Below are positions 18,367 through 26,784 of a stretch of DNA of 64,000 bases, piece by piece. This stretch comes from Nocardia aurantia. GTDB lineage: Bacteria > Actinomycetota > Actinomycetes > Mycobacteriales > Mycobacteriaceae. The notes under the pieces are model-generated. The model saw only the letters and a list, made by a program, of their open reading frames with translations. It did not search any database and was not told the DNA's origin. The position numbers and the translations under genes are program-made. Within the stretch, counting starts at the first letter, position 1; each line of letters starts with the position of its first letter. The stretch is from contig NZ_WEGI01000003.1 of the NCBI RefSeq assembly GCF_009604425.1, positions 558,001-622,000 on the forward strand. Reading direction: 5' to 3'.

Positions 18367-19745
18367 CCACCACGGTGACCGCGCCGCGCCTCGGGCCGGT
18401 GACGCAGTACGCGCTGCTGGCCGGGCCGTTGCTGTCCATGCTGGACTCCAGCATCGTGAACGTGGCGGTGGCGCCGATCGCGGCGCGGCTGCACACCGAT
18501 CTGACCGCCGTGGGCTGGACGGTCAGCGGATATCTGCTGGCCATGGGCGCGGGTCTGGCCGCCACCTCATATCTGGCCCGGCGCTTCGGGACGCTACCGG
18601 TGTACCGGACGGCGCTGTTGCTGTTCACCCTCGCCTCGGTGGCGTGCGCGCTCGCCCCGGCGATCGGCTTCCTGGTGGGAGCCCGTGTGTGCCAAGGGCT
18701 TTCGGGAGCGCCGCTGGTCCCGTTGGCGATGAGCATGCTGCTCGGTAACGGCGGCGCCACCCGGTCGATGTCGCCGATCGGCGGGATGCTGTTGTTCCTC
18801 GGCCCCGCGCTCGGGCCCAGCGTGGGCGGGGCGCTGATCGGTAGCGTCGGCTGGCGGGCGATCTTCTTGATCAACGCGCCGCTGGGCCTGCTCGCGGTGC
18901 TGGCGGCGCTGCGGATCCCGCCCGCGCTGGCTCCCGGCCGCACGGCCGGGGTCCGGTTCGATCCGGTCGGGCTGGCGGTCCTGGCGACGGGACTGACGGC
19001 CCTGCTCTACGGCACCGGTAAGGGTGGGCAGCACGGCTGGTCGGCGCCGGGCACCTGGGGGCCGATCGCGCTCGGCGCGGTGCTGCTGCTCGCCTACACC
19101 GGCTGGGCGGGTCGCCGGGAACATCCGGCCCTCGACCTCACCGTCGCGCGGTATCGCAGTTCCGTTCTGGCCCTGTGCCTCTGCGCGGCCGCCTCGATCG
19201 TCACCTTCGCCGCGGTGTTCCTGCTCCCGGTGTTCCTGCAGACGGTCCAAGGGCATTCGGCGCTGGTGACCGGTCTGGCGATGTTGCCGCAGGGCGTCCT
19301 CACCGGGCTCGGCACGGTGGCGGGGCAGCGCGTGCTGACCCGAATCTCGGTGCGTACCACCGTCTTCGCTGGATTCACGGTCCTCGCGGTGGCCAGCGCC
19401 GCGATGCTGGCGATCGACGCGCAGACTCCGATCGCGGTCACCGCCGCCATCCTGGCCGCGCGGTCGGTGTCGGTGGGCCTGGTGATCACCCCGCTGCTCG
19501 CGGTGCTGCTGCAACCGCTGCGACCCGAGCGACTGGCCGACGCCAACACACTGTTCAGCATCTGGCAGCGCATCGCCGGATCGTTCGGCGTCGGTGCGAT
19601 CGCGAGCTGGTACGCGAGCGCGGCGGTCCGCCACGGGCCGGTGGCCGCGCTGCATCAGACCGCGTGGGGCCTGATCGTGCTGGCCGCGGTGGCGGTCCCG
19701 GCCGCGGTCGTGCTGCCCGCCACCCGCAACACCGCGCTGCTGTGA
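18363..19745 (+). CDS. MFS multidrug efflux transporter (DHA2-like)
   Basis: A 460-aa polytopic membrane protein. It shows the drug:H+ antiporter opening (LLSMLDSSIVNVAVAPIAARL), motif A-like GLAATSYLARRFGTLPVYR, and motif C-like FLGPALGPSVGGALIGSVGW. About 12-14 hydrophobic helices are visible. Motif A lacks the usual acidic Gly-x-Leu-(Ala/Gly)-Asp and has SYLARRFG instead, so coupling may be atypical. ATG 18363 overlaps the padR stop. Proton-driven export of toxic compounds is the likely role; substrate unknown. Confidence 0.85.
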   Translation: MTTTVTAPRLGPVTQYALLAGPLLSMLDSSIVNVAVAPIAARLHTDLTAVGWTVSGYLLAMGAGLAATSYLARRFGTLPVYRTALLLFTLASVACALAPAIGFLVGARVCQGLSGAPLVPLAMSMLLGNGGATRSMSPIGGMLLFLGPALGPSVGGALIGSVGWRAIFLINAPLGLLAVLAALRIPPALAPGRTAGVRFDPVGLAVLATGLTALLYGTGKGGQHGWSAPGTWGPIALGAVLLLAYTGWAGRREHPALDLTVARYRSSVLALCLCAAASIVTFAAVFLLPVFLQTVQGHSALVTGLAMLPQGVLTGLGTVAGQRVLTRISVRTTVFAGFTVLAVASAAMLAIDAQTPIAVTAAILAARSVSVGLVITPLLAVLLQPLRPERLADANTLFSIWQRIAGSFGVGAIASWYASAAVRHGPVAALHQTAWGLIVLAAVAVPAAVVLPATRNTALL

Positions 19746-19749
19746 CCGG

Positions 19750-20475
19750 TCAGGACCCGGCGAGGCCGATGCTGCGGGCCAGTTCGACCAGGGTCGCGTC
19801 GAACAACGCGTCCGGATCGCCCAGCGGCATAGGGTAATTGCCGAACACCTCGAGGGTGACGTGCCCGTACAGCCGGGCCCAGAACTGGATCATCAGGTAC
19901 GTCACGCCCAGATCCAGCTTCTCCGCTGGGAAGTCCGGGCCGTCCTCGCCGAGCACGGCCAGCAGTTCGGACTGGAACTTCACCAGATCCTCGCGCAGCC
20001 CGTGCGGAATCGCCTCCGGCGCCGGCGTGACGATGTCGTGGGCGGCCAGTAGCCGCCCGGCCGCGCCCAGGAACACCCGGCCGAACGGTTCGTCGAATTG
20101 CCGCATGGCACTGGGGTTGTCGCCCGCGGGCGAGGCGAACACCAGCGTGAACTCCCGCGCGTGCCGCAGCGCCCACTGCCGGAAACCCTTGCAGATGGCG
20201 AACAGTTGCACCACGCCGTCGTCGGGCAGTTCGGTGAGGTCGGCCGCCAGTTCCGCGGCGAGATCGACACAGATGTCGCTGCGCAGCGTGCCGACCAGTT
20301 CGTCGCGCGAGGCGTAGTAGCGGTACAGGGCGGGCGCGGTGATGCCCAGGGTGCGCGCGATCGCGCGCAGGGTCACCGCCTCCGGACCCTGTTCCACCAG
20401 CAGGGCACGCGCGACCCGCCGGATGTCCGCGTCGCTGACGGCGGGCACCCGGCCCCGGCGCCCGGGCGTCGTCAT
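19750..20475 (-). CDS. TetR-family transcriptional regulator
   Basis: A 241-aa TetR repressor. The N-terminal HTH (AVTLRAIARTLGITAPALYR, YYASRDELV) is clear. The C-terminal ligand domain is of the WHG/TetR_C_13-like type by pattern. It follows the cyp125 gene by 70 nt on the same strand and could be its operon partner. ATG 20475 gives a normal N-terminus. An in-frame TTG at 20559 would add 28 residues built from an HTAGARHD repeat and lacks an SD, so it is disfavoured. Confidence 0.82.
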   Translation of the reverse strand: MTTPGRRGRVPAVSDADIRRVARALLVEQGPEAVTLRAIARTLGITAPALYRYYASRDELVGTLRSDICVDLAAELAADLTELPDDGVVQLFAICKGFRQWALRHAREFTLVFASPAGDNPSAMRQFDEPFGRVFLGAAGRLLAAHDIVTPAPEAIPHGLREDLVKFQSELLAVLGEDGPDFPAEKLDLGVTYLMIQFWARLYGHVTLEVFGNYPMPLGDPDALFDATLVELARSIGLAGS

Positions 20476-20541
20476 GCCGGGCCCATCTGTATGGTCATGC
20501 CGGGCCCCGGCGGTGTGGTCGTGCCGGGCCCCGGCGGTGTG
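20471..20541. repeat. Three tandem 23-24-bp repeats before the tetR gene
   Basis: Units begin GTCATGCCGGGCCC at 20471 (23 bp), 20494 (24 bp) and 20518 (24 bp, GTCGTG variant). The second and third units differ by one base. Read on the minus strand they encode HTAGARHD repeats ahead of, and including, the TetR initiator. The 24-bp units keep frame. Confidence 0.75.
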
Positions 20542-20545
20542 CAGC

Positions 20546-21772
20546 TCATTCGTAGGCAACCTGCCAGCTCTTGATTCCGTTCAACCACCCCGAGCGTAGC
20601 CGCACCGGATCGGCCGTTTGCCGCAGGTTCGGCATCGTGTCGGCGATGGCGTTGAAGATCAGGTCCAGTTGCAGCCGCGCCAGATTGGCGCCGACGCAGT
20701 AGTGCGTACCGGTGCCACCGAAGCCGACGTGCGGGTTCGGGTCCCGCAGCACGTCGAAGCGGAACGGGTCGGTGAAGTGCTCCTCGTCGAAGTTGGCGGA
20801 GCCGTAGAACAACCCGACCCGCTGGCCGGCGCGGATCGGCTGACCGCCGATCTCGGTGTCGGACAACGCGGTTCGCTGGAACACGATCACCGGGGTGGCC
20901 CAGCGCACGATCTCGTCGGGTGCGGTGCGCGGCCGCTGCTCCTTGTACAGCTCCCACTGGTCGGGGAAGTCCAGGAACGCCTTCATGCCGTGGGTGGTCG
21001 CGTTGCGGGTGGTCTCGTTGCCCGCCACCGTGAGCAGGATGACGAACCAGGCGAACTCCTCGGAACCCAGTGCCTCGCCGTCGATGTCGGCGGTGACGAG
21101 TTGGCTGACGATGTCGTCGGCCGGGCACTTGCGCCGCTCCTCGGCGAGATTCCAGGCGTAGCCCATGATCTCGGCCGTGGCGGTCATGTGGTTGCCGCCG
21201 TAGCTCGGATCGTCGTAGCTCATCATCTGATTCGACCACTCGAACAGCTTGCCGCGGTCGGACTGCGGCACGCCCAGCAGTTCGGCGATGGCCTGCAGCG
21301 GAAGCTCGCAGGCGACCTGCTGCACGAAGTCCCCGCCGCCGGACTTCCTGGCCTCGTGGACGATTCGCTCGGCGCGGTCCTGGAGGGCGGCGCGCAGGCT
21401 CTGCACCGCGCGGGGGGTGAAGCCGCGGGAGATGATGCGGCGCAACTTGTCGTGCGCCGGCGGGTCGGTGTTGACCAGCATGGCCCGCTGGATGTCGATC
21501 TCCGCGCGGCTGATCTCGCCGGAGAACCGGATCACCGCGGTATTGGCGTTGGTGGAGAACACCTCCGAGTTCTTGGAGATCTCCTTGATGTCGGCCAGCC
21601 TGCTGACCACCCAGTAGCCGCCGTCGTCGAAGCCGGAGACCCCGTCGGGCTGGTCCACCCACCACACCGGCGCGGTCCGCCGCAGTTCGGCCCATTCCTC
21701 GACGGGTAGCCGACCGGCGAGCAGATCGGGATCGGTGAAGTCGAAATCGTGCGAGATGGACGGTGTGGTCAC
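20546..21772 (-). CDS. cyp125: Cytochrome P450, CYP125 type (steroid C26/C27 monooxygenase)
   Basis: A 408-aa P450 that closely follows M. tuberculosis CYP125A1 as I recall it: FDFTDP near the start, then RRIISRGFTPRAV, CELPLQAIAELLGVPQ and the C-terminal SGWLNGIKSWQV. The I-helix is AGNETTRN (250-257), the ExxR pair is Glu287/Arg290, and the heme ligand is Cys359 in FGGTGTHYCVGANLAR. CYP125 oxidises the terminal carbon of the cholesterol side chain, the entry step to its beta-oxidation. The GTG start at 21772 has AGGAG six nt upstream. A KstR-like box lies 88 bp upstream. The adjacent fadA5 of M. tuberculosis is not present here. Confidence 0.88.
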   Translation of the reverse strand: MTTPSISHDFDFTDPDLLAGRLPVEEWAELRRTAPVWWVDQPDGVSGFDDGGYWVVSRLADIKEISKNSEVFSTNANTAVIRFSGEISRAEIDIQRAMLVNTDPPAHDKLRRIISRGFTPRAVQSLRAALQDRAERIVHEARKSGGGDFVQQVACELPLQAIAELLGVPQSDRGKLFEWSNQMMSYDDPSYGGNHMTATAEIMGYAWNLAEERRKCPADDIVSQLVTADIDGEALGSEEFAWFVILLTVAGNETTRNATTHGMKAFLDFPDQWELYKEQRPRTAPDEIVRWATPVIVFQRTALSDTEIGGQPIRAGQRVGLFYGSANFDEEHFTDPFRFDVLRDPNPHVGFGGTGTHYCVGANLARLQLDLIFNAIADTMPNLRQTADPVRLRSGWLNGIKSWQVAYE

Positions 21773-21859
21773 GGCGTCTCCTGCCTCGATTGCGGCGCAG
21801 CGAGACCCCGCCCGGAGTGCGCGGATCATCGCCCGCGAGCCCTCACGTCACCGCGATGT

Positions 21860-21923
21860 GGAACACGTTCGCGCTAGTGAACCACAGCGGAGGTTATTTG
21901 TGAACGGGTATTAATAAATAACG
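21860..21923. promoter_or_regulatory. KstR-like operator and AT-rich inverted repeat upstream of cyp125
   Basis: TGGAACACGTTCGC (21860-21873) matches the KstR pattern TnnAACnnGTTnnA except at the last base. KstR represses cholesterol-catabolism genes, including cyp125, in mycobacteria. Nearby, GTTATTT (21894-21900) and AAATAAC (21917-21923) form a perfect inverted repeat in an unusually AT-rich patch, probably promoter DNA shared with the divergent PAP2 gene. Confidence 0.5.
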
Positions 21924-22063
21924 TTAACCTTCTTGCCGGGGGCCCGGCCCTTGGGTGCGACCGCCCGGCTGAACGAGGACCACGCCGCGCCCGGCGCGGC
22001 GGGTGCTGGGCCGGGCGCGGCGCCGTCGCCCCGGATGCGCCGGACCGGTTATCGTCGGGCCCC

Positions 22064-22660
22064 GTGTATCGATCGATCCCGGACCTCCGCCTGACCGCCG
22101 TCGTTGCCGTGGGTGTGCTGGTGACCGTCCTGGTGCCGCTCACGGTCCCGGCGGACGGGGGACCGGCCGCCACCGACCGGGTGCTCGAGGAGGGATTGCA
22201 ACGGGCCGGTGATCGCGATCCGGGACTGTTCGCGGCGCTGGTGATCCCGAGCAACGGCTACGTGCTGATCCCGCTGCTGCTGCTCGGCGTGCTGCTGTAT
22301 GCCCGGGGCGGCAACCTCTTCGCCGCCGGATTCCTGCTGGTGGCACCGGAACTCGCGGTGGCGATCAACACGTGGGCGTTGAAACCGTTGTGGCACCGGC
22401 AGTTACACGACTATCTCGCTTATCCGAGTGGCCACACCGTCCAATTCGTCGCGATCGCAACGGCTTTCGTACTCGTCGCGGCGGACGGGCGGACCCGGAT
22501 CGCGGTGGGTGTCGTGGCGGCGGTGGTGCTGGTGCCGGTCGGCGCGGGCATGGTGGGACTCGGTTACCATCATCCGACCGACATCGTGGGCGGAGCGGGC
22601 GCCGCCGTCGCGCTCGTGACCGCGATGTACGCCGGCGCGGACCGGCTGCGACGGCACTGA
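22064..22660 (+). CDS. PAP2-family membrane phosphatase
   Basis: A 198-aa integral membrane protein with about five hydrophobic helices. PAP2 catalytic elements are present: KPLWHRQ (motif 1 position), YPSGHTVQF (motif 2, PSGH) and GLGYHHPTDIVGG (motif 3, HxxxD). Such enzymes dephosphorylate phosphatidate, undecaprenyl pyrophosphate or related lipids. The GTG start at 22064 follows a TATCGT -10-like box (22050-22055) by 8 nt, so the mRNA may be leaderless. Lipid substrate unknown. Confidence 0.8.
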   Translation: MYRSIPDLRLTAVVAVGVLVTVLVPLTVPADGGPAATDRVLEEGLQRAGDRDPGLFAALVIPSNGYVLIPLLLLGVLLYARGGNLFAAGFLLVAPELAVAINTWALKPLWHRQLHDYLAYPSGHTVQFVAIATAFVLVAADGRTRIAVGVVAAVVLVPVGAGMVGLGYHHPTDIVGGAGAAVALVTAMYAGADRLRRH

Positions 22661-22665
22661 ACCGG

Positions 22666-23556
22666 TCACGTCATCGAGTGCACGACCACCGTCAGCACGA
22701 ACCAGATCACCCAGGCCACGGCCACCAGCATGCCCAGCGCCAGCATCACCCGCATCAGCGTCTGACCCAGGTCGAGGCCGTCCGATCGGCGCGGATACAG
22801 CTCCCAGGGGCTGTACCAGGGCATCGTGAACGGCAGCGCGCCGGCGGCCTCGGCCGCGGACATGGCCTGCTCCTCGTGATACGCCTCCGCCTGCGCCTGG
22901 AGCGGGCCGCCGCGCCACAGTGTGGTGTCGACCGGGCCGCCGAAGCCCTCGGCGACCAGATCCTGCGGCGCCGGCAGATAGGGCAGGATGCCCAGGCCGC
23001 GGAAGGACAGCGCCACATCGTTGGCGGTCCACTGGGCGCGGCCGAGCGAGGCCTGCGCCTGCAGATGATCGCGCAGCCGATCCGGGGTGTCGCCGAGCAC
23101 GATCTGCAGGGCCGGATCGCTCCACAACTGCTGGAGCCGCAGCTGGGACCCGTTGGGCGGGATCACCAGCACCACACCGAGTATCACGCGCTGACCGAGA
23201 CCGCGCTCGGCCAGCCAACTCTGTAGTGCGAAGGTGTGGTCGCGCGACGCCTCGGTGGGACTGCGGCGGCTGTCGCCCTCCAGGGTGACCGGCCGGCCGC
23301 TGACCCGCCACGGGCCGTGCGGCGGCACCTCGAGATCGCCGGAGATCTGCTCCCGCAGCGTCTCCGCCTCGACCACCACACAGGTGGTCGGCGTCCAGAT
23401 CACGGCGTCGAACTGGTGCAGCCGGTCCTGGTGGAACAGGCTGCAGTTCACCGTCGCGACGCCGTTCGGGTCCCCGGGCTCCTTCCACTGCCGCAACCAC
23501 TCGATCAACACCCGCTCGGCCTGGGTGCCGGCGGCATTCTGCACGCGCACGAGCAT
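22666..23556 (-). CDS. NERD-like domain protein with C-terminal membrane anchor
   Basis: A 296-aa protein. The N-terminal ~100 residues (GTQAERVLIEWLRQW, then HQFDAVIWTPTTCVVVEAETL) resemble a nuclease-related NERD domain. The usual E-x-K catalytic strand reads VVEAET here, so the lysine is missing and activity is uncertain. A middle region of unknown fold follows. One strong membrane helix near the C-terminus (MRVMLALGMLVAVAWVIWFV) would leave the NERD part cytoplasmic. ATG 23556 is supported by GAAGGGCGG upstream; a GTG at 23580 is less likely. Convergent with the PAP2 gene. Role unknown. Confidence 0.55.
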   Translation of the reverse strand: MLVRVQNAAGTQAERVLIEWLRQWKEPGDPNGVATVNCSLFHQDRLHQFDAVIWTPTTCVVVEAETLREQISGDLEVPPHGPWRVSGRPVTLEGDSRRSPTEASRDHTFALQSWLAERGLGQRVILGVVLVIPPNGSQLRLQQLWSDPALQIVLGDTPDRLRDHLQAQASLGRAQWTANDVALSFRGLGILPYLPAPQDLVAEGFGGPVDTTLWRGGPLQAQAEAYHEEQAMSAAEAAGALPFTMPWYSPWELYPRRSDGLDLGQTLMRVMLALGMLVAVAWVIWFVLTVVVHSMT

Positions 23557-23641
23557 TGCGACCCGCCCTTCGTTCGACACTCGTCACCCGAAAGCATAAG
23601 TGCCCGCAGGGGTTCGCCACGAGATCCGGCCGCGATCCGGC

Positions 23642-23671
23642 GCGCCCGCGCCGCGAACGGCGGCGCGGGCG
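23642..23671 (-). terminator. Hairpin terminator after the ChoD-like gene
   Basis: GCGCCCGCGCCG (23642-23653) pairs perfectly with CGGCGCGGGCGC (23660-23671) around a 6-nt loop, just downstream of the ChoD-like stop codon. Confidence 0.55.
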
Positions 23672-23678
23672 CCCGATC

Positions 23679-25355
23679 TCAGCGCAACGGGGTGATCGGC
23701 AACCGCAGTGCGCCGGGCGCGAATTCGGGCACGGCCGGTTGCGCCGGGACGACCGGCAGGATCCGGCGGTACCGGTTGCCGAGTTCGGGCCGCGGATCCG
23801 GCTCACCCTTGTTGGGCCAGAACGCCATCGCGCGCTCGGCCTGCGCGGTGATGGTCAGCGACGGGTTGACGCCCAGGTTCGCGGTGACCGCGGAGCCGTC
23901 GGCGATGTGCAGGCCGGGATGCCCGAACACCCGCTGATACGGGTCGACGACACCGGTCTCCGGACTCTCGCCGATCACGCAGCCGCCGATGTAGTGCGCG
24001 GTCGCGGGGATGTTGAACACGTCGGTGACCAGGCCCTGCGCATCGCCGTCCACCTTCTCGGCGAACCGGCGCGCGATATCGTGCGCGGCCGGGATCCAGG
24101 TCGGATTCGGTTGTCCCGTACCCTGTTTCGTCCGCAGTCCGCCCCAGCGGCGGAACGAGGTGAGCGAGTTGTCCAGCGACTGCATCACCAGCAGAATCAC
24201 CGACTTCTCCGAGGCGTGCCGCGCGTTGAGACTGCGCAGATAGGCACCCGGGTGGGTGAACATCGCCAGCAGGAAGCGCAGGAACCGGAACGCGCCGCCG
24301 TCGACCATCGGCGTCGACAGCGGGAACAACGCGTTCTGGCCCTTGCCGTAGTGGCAGACCTCGATGTGGGTGTCCGGTTCGGGATGGATCGAGGAGGTGA
24401 TGGCGATGCCGTCCGCGAAATCGCGGCGGGTGCGGCTGAACACGTTGAGGATCGCCTCGGAATTGCTCCGGGTGAGCTCGCCCAGCCGTGGCGAGATCCG
24501 CGGCAGCACCTTGTCGTCACGCATCTTGTGCAGCAGCTTCTGGGTGCCCAGCGCGGCCGCGGCGAACACCACCTGTTCGGCGGTGAAAGTCTTGCGGTGC
24601 TTGCGGATCCGGCCATCGGAGCGCTGGGTCTCGATGGCGTAGCCGCCGCCGACCATCGGCCGCACCCGGGTCGCGGTGGTCAGCTCGAACACCTTCGCGC
24701 CGCCGGCCTCGGCCAGGTACAGGTAGTTGGTCGGGGTGGTGTTCTTGGCATTGTGCGGGCAGCCGGTGAAGCAGCGCGCGCAGTGGATGCAGCCGCTGCG
24801 CCGCGGCCCGGCGCCGCCGAAGTAGGGATCGTCGACCTCCACACCGCGATTGCCCTCGTTGAAGAAGACGCCGACATTGGTGGTGTGGAACGTGTTCAGC
24901 ACGCCGAGGTCCTCGGCGATGTCGCGGATCACCTCGTCGGCGGGGGTCATGCGAGGGTTGGGGGTGACCCCGAGCATCCGTTTCGCCTGGTCGTAGTAGG
25001 GTGCGAGCTCGGACTGCCAGTCGGTGATGTGGGCCCACTGCGGGTCGCGGTAGAAGTTCGGCAGCGGCTCGTAGAGCGTGTTCCCGTAGATCAGCGAGCC
25101 GCCGCCCACCCCGGCGGCGGAGAACACGGCGCACTTGCCGAGCACGCTGATCCGTTGCGGGCCGGTGAGGCCGAGCCGCGGAGCCCAGATGGACTTGCGG
25201 ACGTTCCAGTTGGTGTCGGGGATGTCGTCGGCCTCCCACCGGCGACCGGATTCCAGGACCGCCACCCGGTAGCCCTTCTCGGTGAGGCGCAGCGCGCTCA
25301 CGCTCCCGCCGAATCCGGAGCCGATCACCACGACGTCGTAGTCGAAGTAGGGCAT
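23679..25355 (-). CDS. choD: GMC-type FAD oxidoreductase, ChoD-like (putative cholesterol oxidase)
   Basis: A 558-aa flavoprotein with the dinucleotide motif VVVIGSGFGGS (8-18). It aligns closely with M. tuberculosis ChoD (Rv3409c) as I recall it: GKGQNALFP, then VMQSLDNS, FNIPATAHYIGGCVIGESPE and NLGVNPSLTI. A Cys-rich segment CIHCARCFTGCPHNAKNT is shared with that protein and may bind a cofactor. ChoD was named for 3-beta-hydroxysterol oxidation, but its true substrate in mycobacteria is disputed. Cytoplasmic: no signal peptide. Its closeness to cyp125 supports a steroid role but does not prove it. Confidence 0.82.
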   Translation of the reverse strand: MPYFDYDVVVIGSGFGGSVSALRLTEKGYRVAVLESGRRWEADDIPDTNWNVRKSIWAPRLGLTGPQRISVLGKCAVFSAAGVGGGSLIYGNTLYEPLPNFYRDPQWAHITDWQSELAPYYDQAKRMLGVTPNPRMTPADEVIRDIAEDLGVLNTFHTTNVGVFFNEGNRGVEVDDPYFGGAGPRRSGCIHCARCFTGCPHNAKNTTPTNYLYLAEAGGAKVFELTTATRVRPMVGGGYAIETQRSDGRIRKHRKTFTAEQVVFAAAALGTQKLLHKMRDDKVLPRISPRLGELTRSNSEAILNVFSRTRRDFADGIAITSSIHPEPDTHIEVCHYGKGQNALFPLSTPMVDGGAFRFLRFLLAMFTHPGAYLRSLNARHASEKSVILLVMQSLDNSLTSFRRWGGLRTKQGTGQPNPTWIPAAHDIARRFAEKVDGDAQGLVTDVFNIPATAHYIGGCVIGESPETGVVDPYQRVFGHPGLHIADGSAVTANLGVNPSLTITAQAERAMAFWPNKGEPDPRPELGNRYRRILPVVPAQPAVPEFAPGALRLPITPLR

Positions 25356-25462
25356 TGTCGTCCTCTCACCCCTGCCTGAAATAAATCGTGCCTCATTGTG
25401 TCAGCCGCATGCCGCGTCCCCGCCGCGGCGTGGGGAAATGGCGGTCACCGCAGGTTTAGGGT

Positions 25463-26113
25463 ATGCAACTGGCTGTGACGAGTGAACCCCCGGACGCCCT
25501 GGCCGAGAAGTCGGGGGAGGCCGGCGCCGATCGGATCCTCACCGTGCCGAACGCGTTGAGCGTGCTGCGGCTGATCGGGGTCCCGGTCCTGCTGTGGCTG
25601 CTGCTGGCCCGGCACGCCGACGGCTGGGCGTTCGCCCTGCTGATCGTCAGCGGTGTCACCGACTTCCTGGACGGCAAGCTGGCCCGGTTGCTCGACCAGT
25701 CCTCGCGGCTGGGCGCGCTGCTGGATCCGTTCGTGGACCGGCTCTATCTGGTGGCCACGGTGGTCGGGCTGCTGCTGCGCGACATCCTGCCGTGGCCGTT
25801 CGTGGTGGTGCTGATCGGGCGCGATCTGGTACTCACCGCGACACTGCCGATCTACCGGCGCCGCGGGCTGGCGCCACCGGAGGTGATCTATCTCGGCAAG
25901 GCCGCCACCTTCGCGCTGATGTCGGCGCTGCCGTGGCTGCTGGCCGGCCACATGGACTGGCCGCTGCGCGGGTTCGGGCACGCCTTCGGCTGGGCGCTGC
26001 TGGTGTGGGGCACGGCGGTCTACGTGTGGACCGGATTGCTGTATCTCGGCAAGGCGGTCGCGGTGGCCCGGACCGTCCCGATTCCGACCGGTGAACAGCC
26101 GCAACGCAGCTGA
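25463..26113 (+). CDS. CDP-alcohol phosphatidyltransferase (PgsA2-like)
   Basis: A 216-aa membrane enzyme carrying the complete CDP-alcohol phosphotransferase signature: Asp67, Asp70-Gly71, Ala74-Arg75, Gly84, Asp88, Asp92. It joins a CDP-activated lipid with an alcohol to make phospholipid. It corresponds by sequence and position to M. tuberculosis Rv1822 (PgsA2), upstream of gcvH. The in-frame GTG at 25475 may be the real start, because TAGGGT at 25457-25462 looks like a -10 box directly before the ATG at 25463. Acceptor alcohol not determined. Confidence 0.8.
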   Translation: MQLAVTSEPPDALAEKSGEAGADRILTVPNALSVLRLIGVPVLLWLLLARHADGWAFALLIVSGVTDFLDGKLARLLDQSSRLGALLDPFVDRLYLVATVVGLLLRDILPWPFVVVLIGRDLVLTATLPIYRRRGLAPPEVIYLGKAATFALMSALPWLLAGHMDWPLRGFGHAFGWALLVWGTAVYVWTGLLYLGKAVAVARTVPIPTGEQPQRS

Positions 26114-26218
26114 TCGGTCCCGGCGCCCCGGCAGCGGGGTGGTCGGGGGCGCGGTGTCGGGGCGAGCCGATACAGTGGGCACGACGCCGTCGAGAGATCG
26201 CCCGAAAGGACATCGCCC

Positions 26219-26617
26219 GTGACCGACCTTCCCGAGGATCTCCGGTACACCGAGGAGCACGAGTGGGTGCGCCGCGTCGATCCGAACCGGGTTCGAGTGG
26301 GTATCACGGATTTCGCTCAGTCACAGCTCGGTGACGTCGTCTTCGTGCAGCTGCCGGCGGCCGATACGAACGTCACCGCGGGGGAGAGCATCGCCGAGGT
26401 CGAATCCACCAAGAGCGTCTCCGACATCTACGCCCCGCTGAGCGGGAAAGTCGTTGCGGTGAACGAACTTCTGGACTCCGAACCCGAGGCGGTCAACACC
26501 GATCCGTATGGTGACGGCTGGATGTTCGAGTTGCGGTTCGAAGACGCCTCCGAAGTGGACGATGCGCTCTCGAAGTTGCTCGATGCCGCAGGTTATCAAG
26601 TAGTTATCGGGGGCTGA
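26219..26617 (+). CDS. gcvH: Glycine cleavage system H protein
   Basis: A 132-aa lipoyl carrier that shuttles the aminomethyl group between the P, T and L proteins of glycine cleavage. The lipoylation site is Lys65 in VESTKSVSD. Length and fold residues (YTEEHEWVR, GITDFAQSQLGD, NTDPYGDGWMFEL) are typical. The GTG start is supported by GAAAGGAC upstream; a -10-like TACAGT lies at 26171-26176. It heads the conserved gcvH-garA-merR block. Confidence 0.96.
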   Translation: MTDLPEDLRYTEEHEWVRRVDPNRVRVGITDFAQSQLGDVVFVQLPAADTNVTAGESIAEVESTKSVSDIYAPLSGKVVAVNELLDSEPEAVNTDPYGDGWMFELRFEDASEVDDALSKLLDAAGYQVVIGG

Positions 26618-26784
26618 TCCGCCTTCACAGTTCTACCTGCACGGGTACGCCGTGGCAGGGTACGGTCAATGCCAACAGATGTGCCGGCGGCCGTGCCGGA
26701 ATCTTCATGGGCGCGACAGCCGGTCGCGTTGGGTGACGGCTTCGGGATGCTTGTACGGATAACGGTTCGAGGAGGAGAGCAAGG

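Noticed and set aside
20476-20559. Longer TetR start at TTG 20559
   Set aside because: It adds only a repeat-encoded peptide, lacks an SD and overlaps the cyp125 end.
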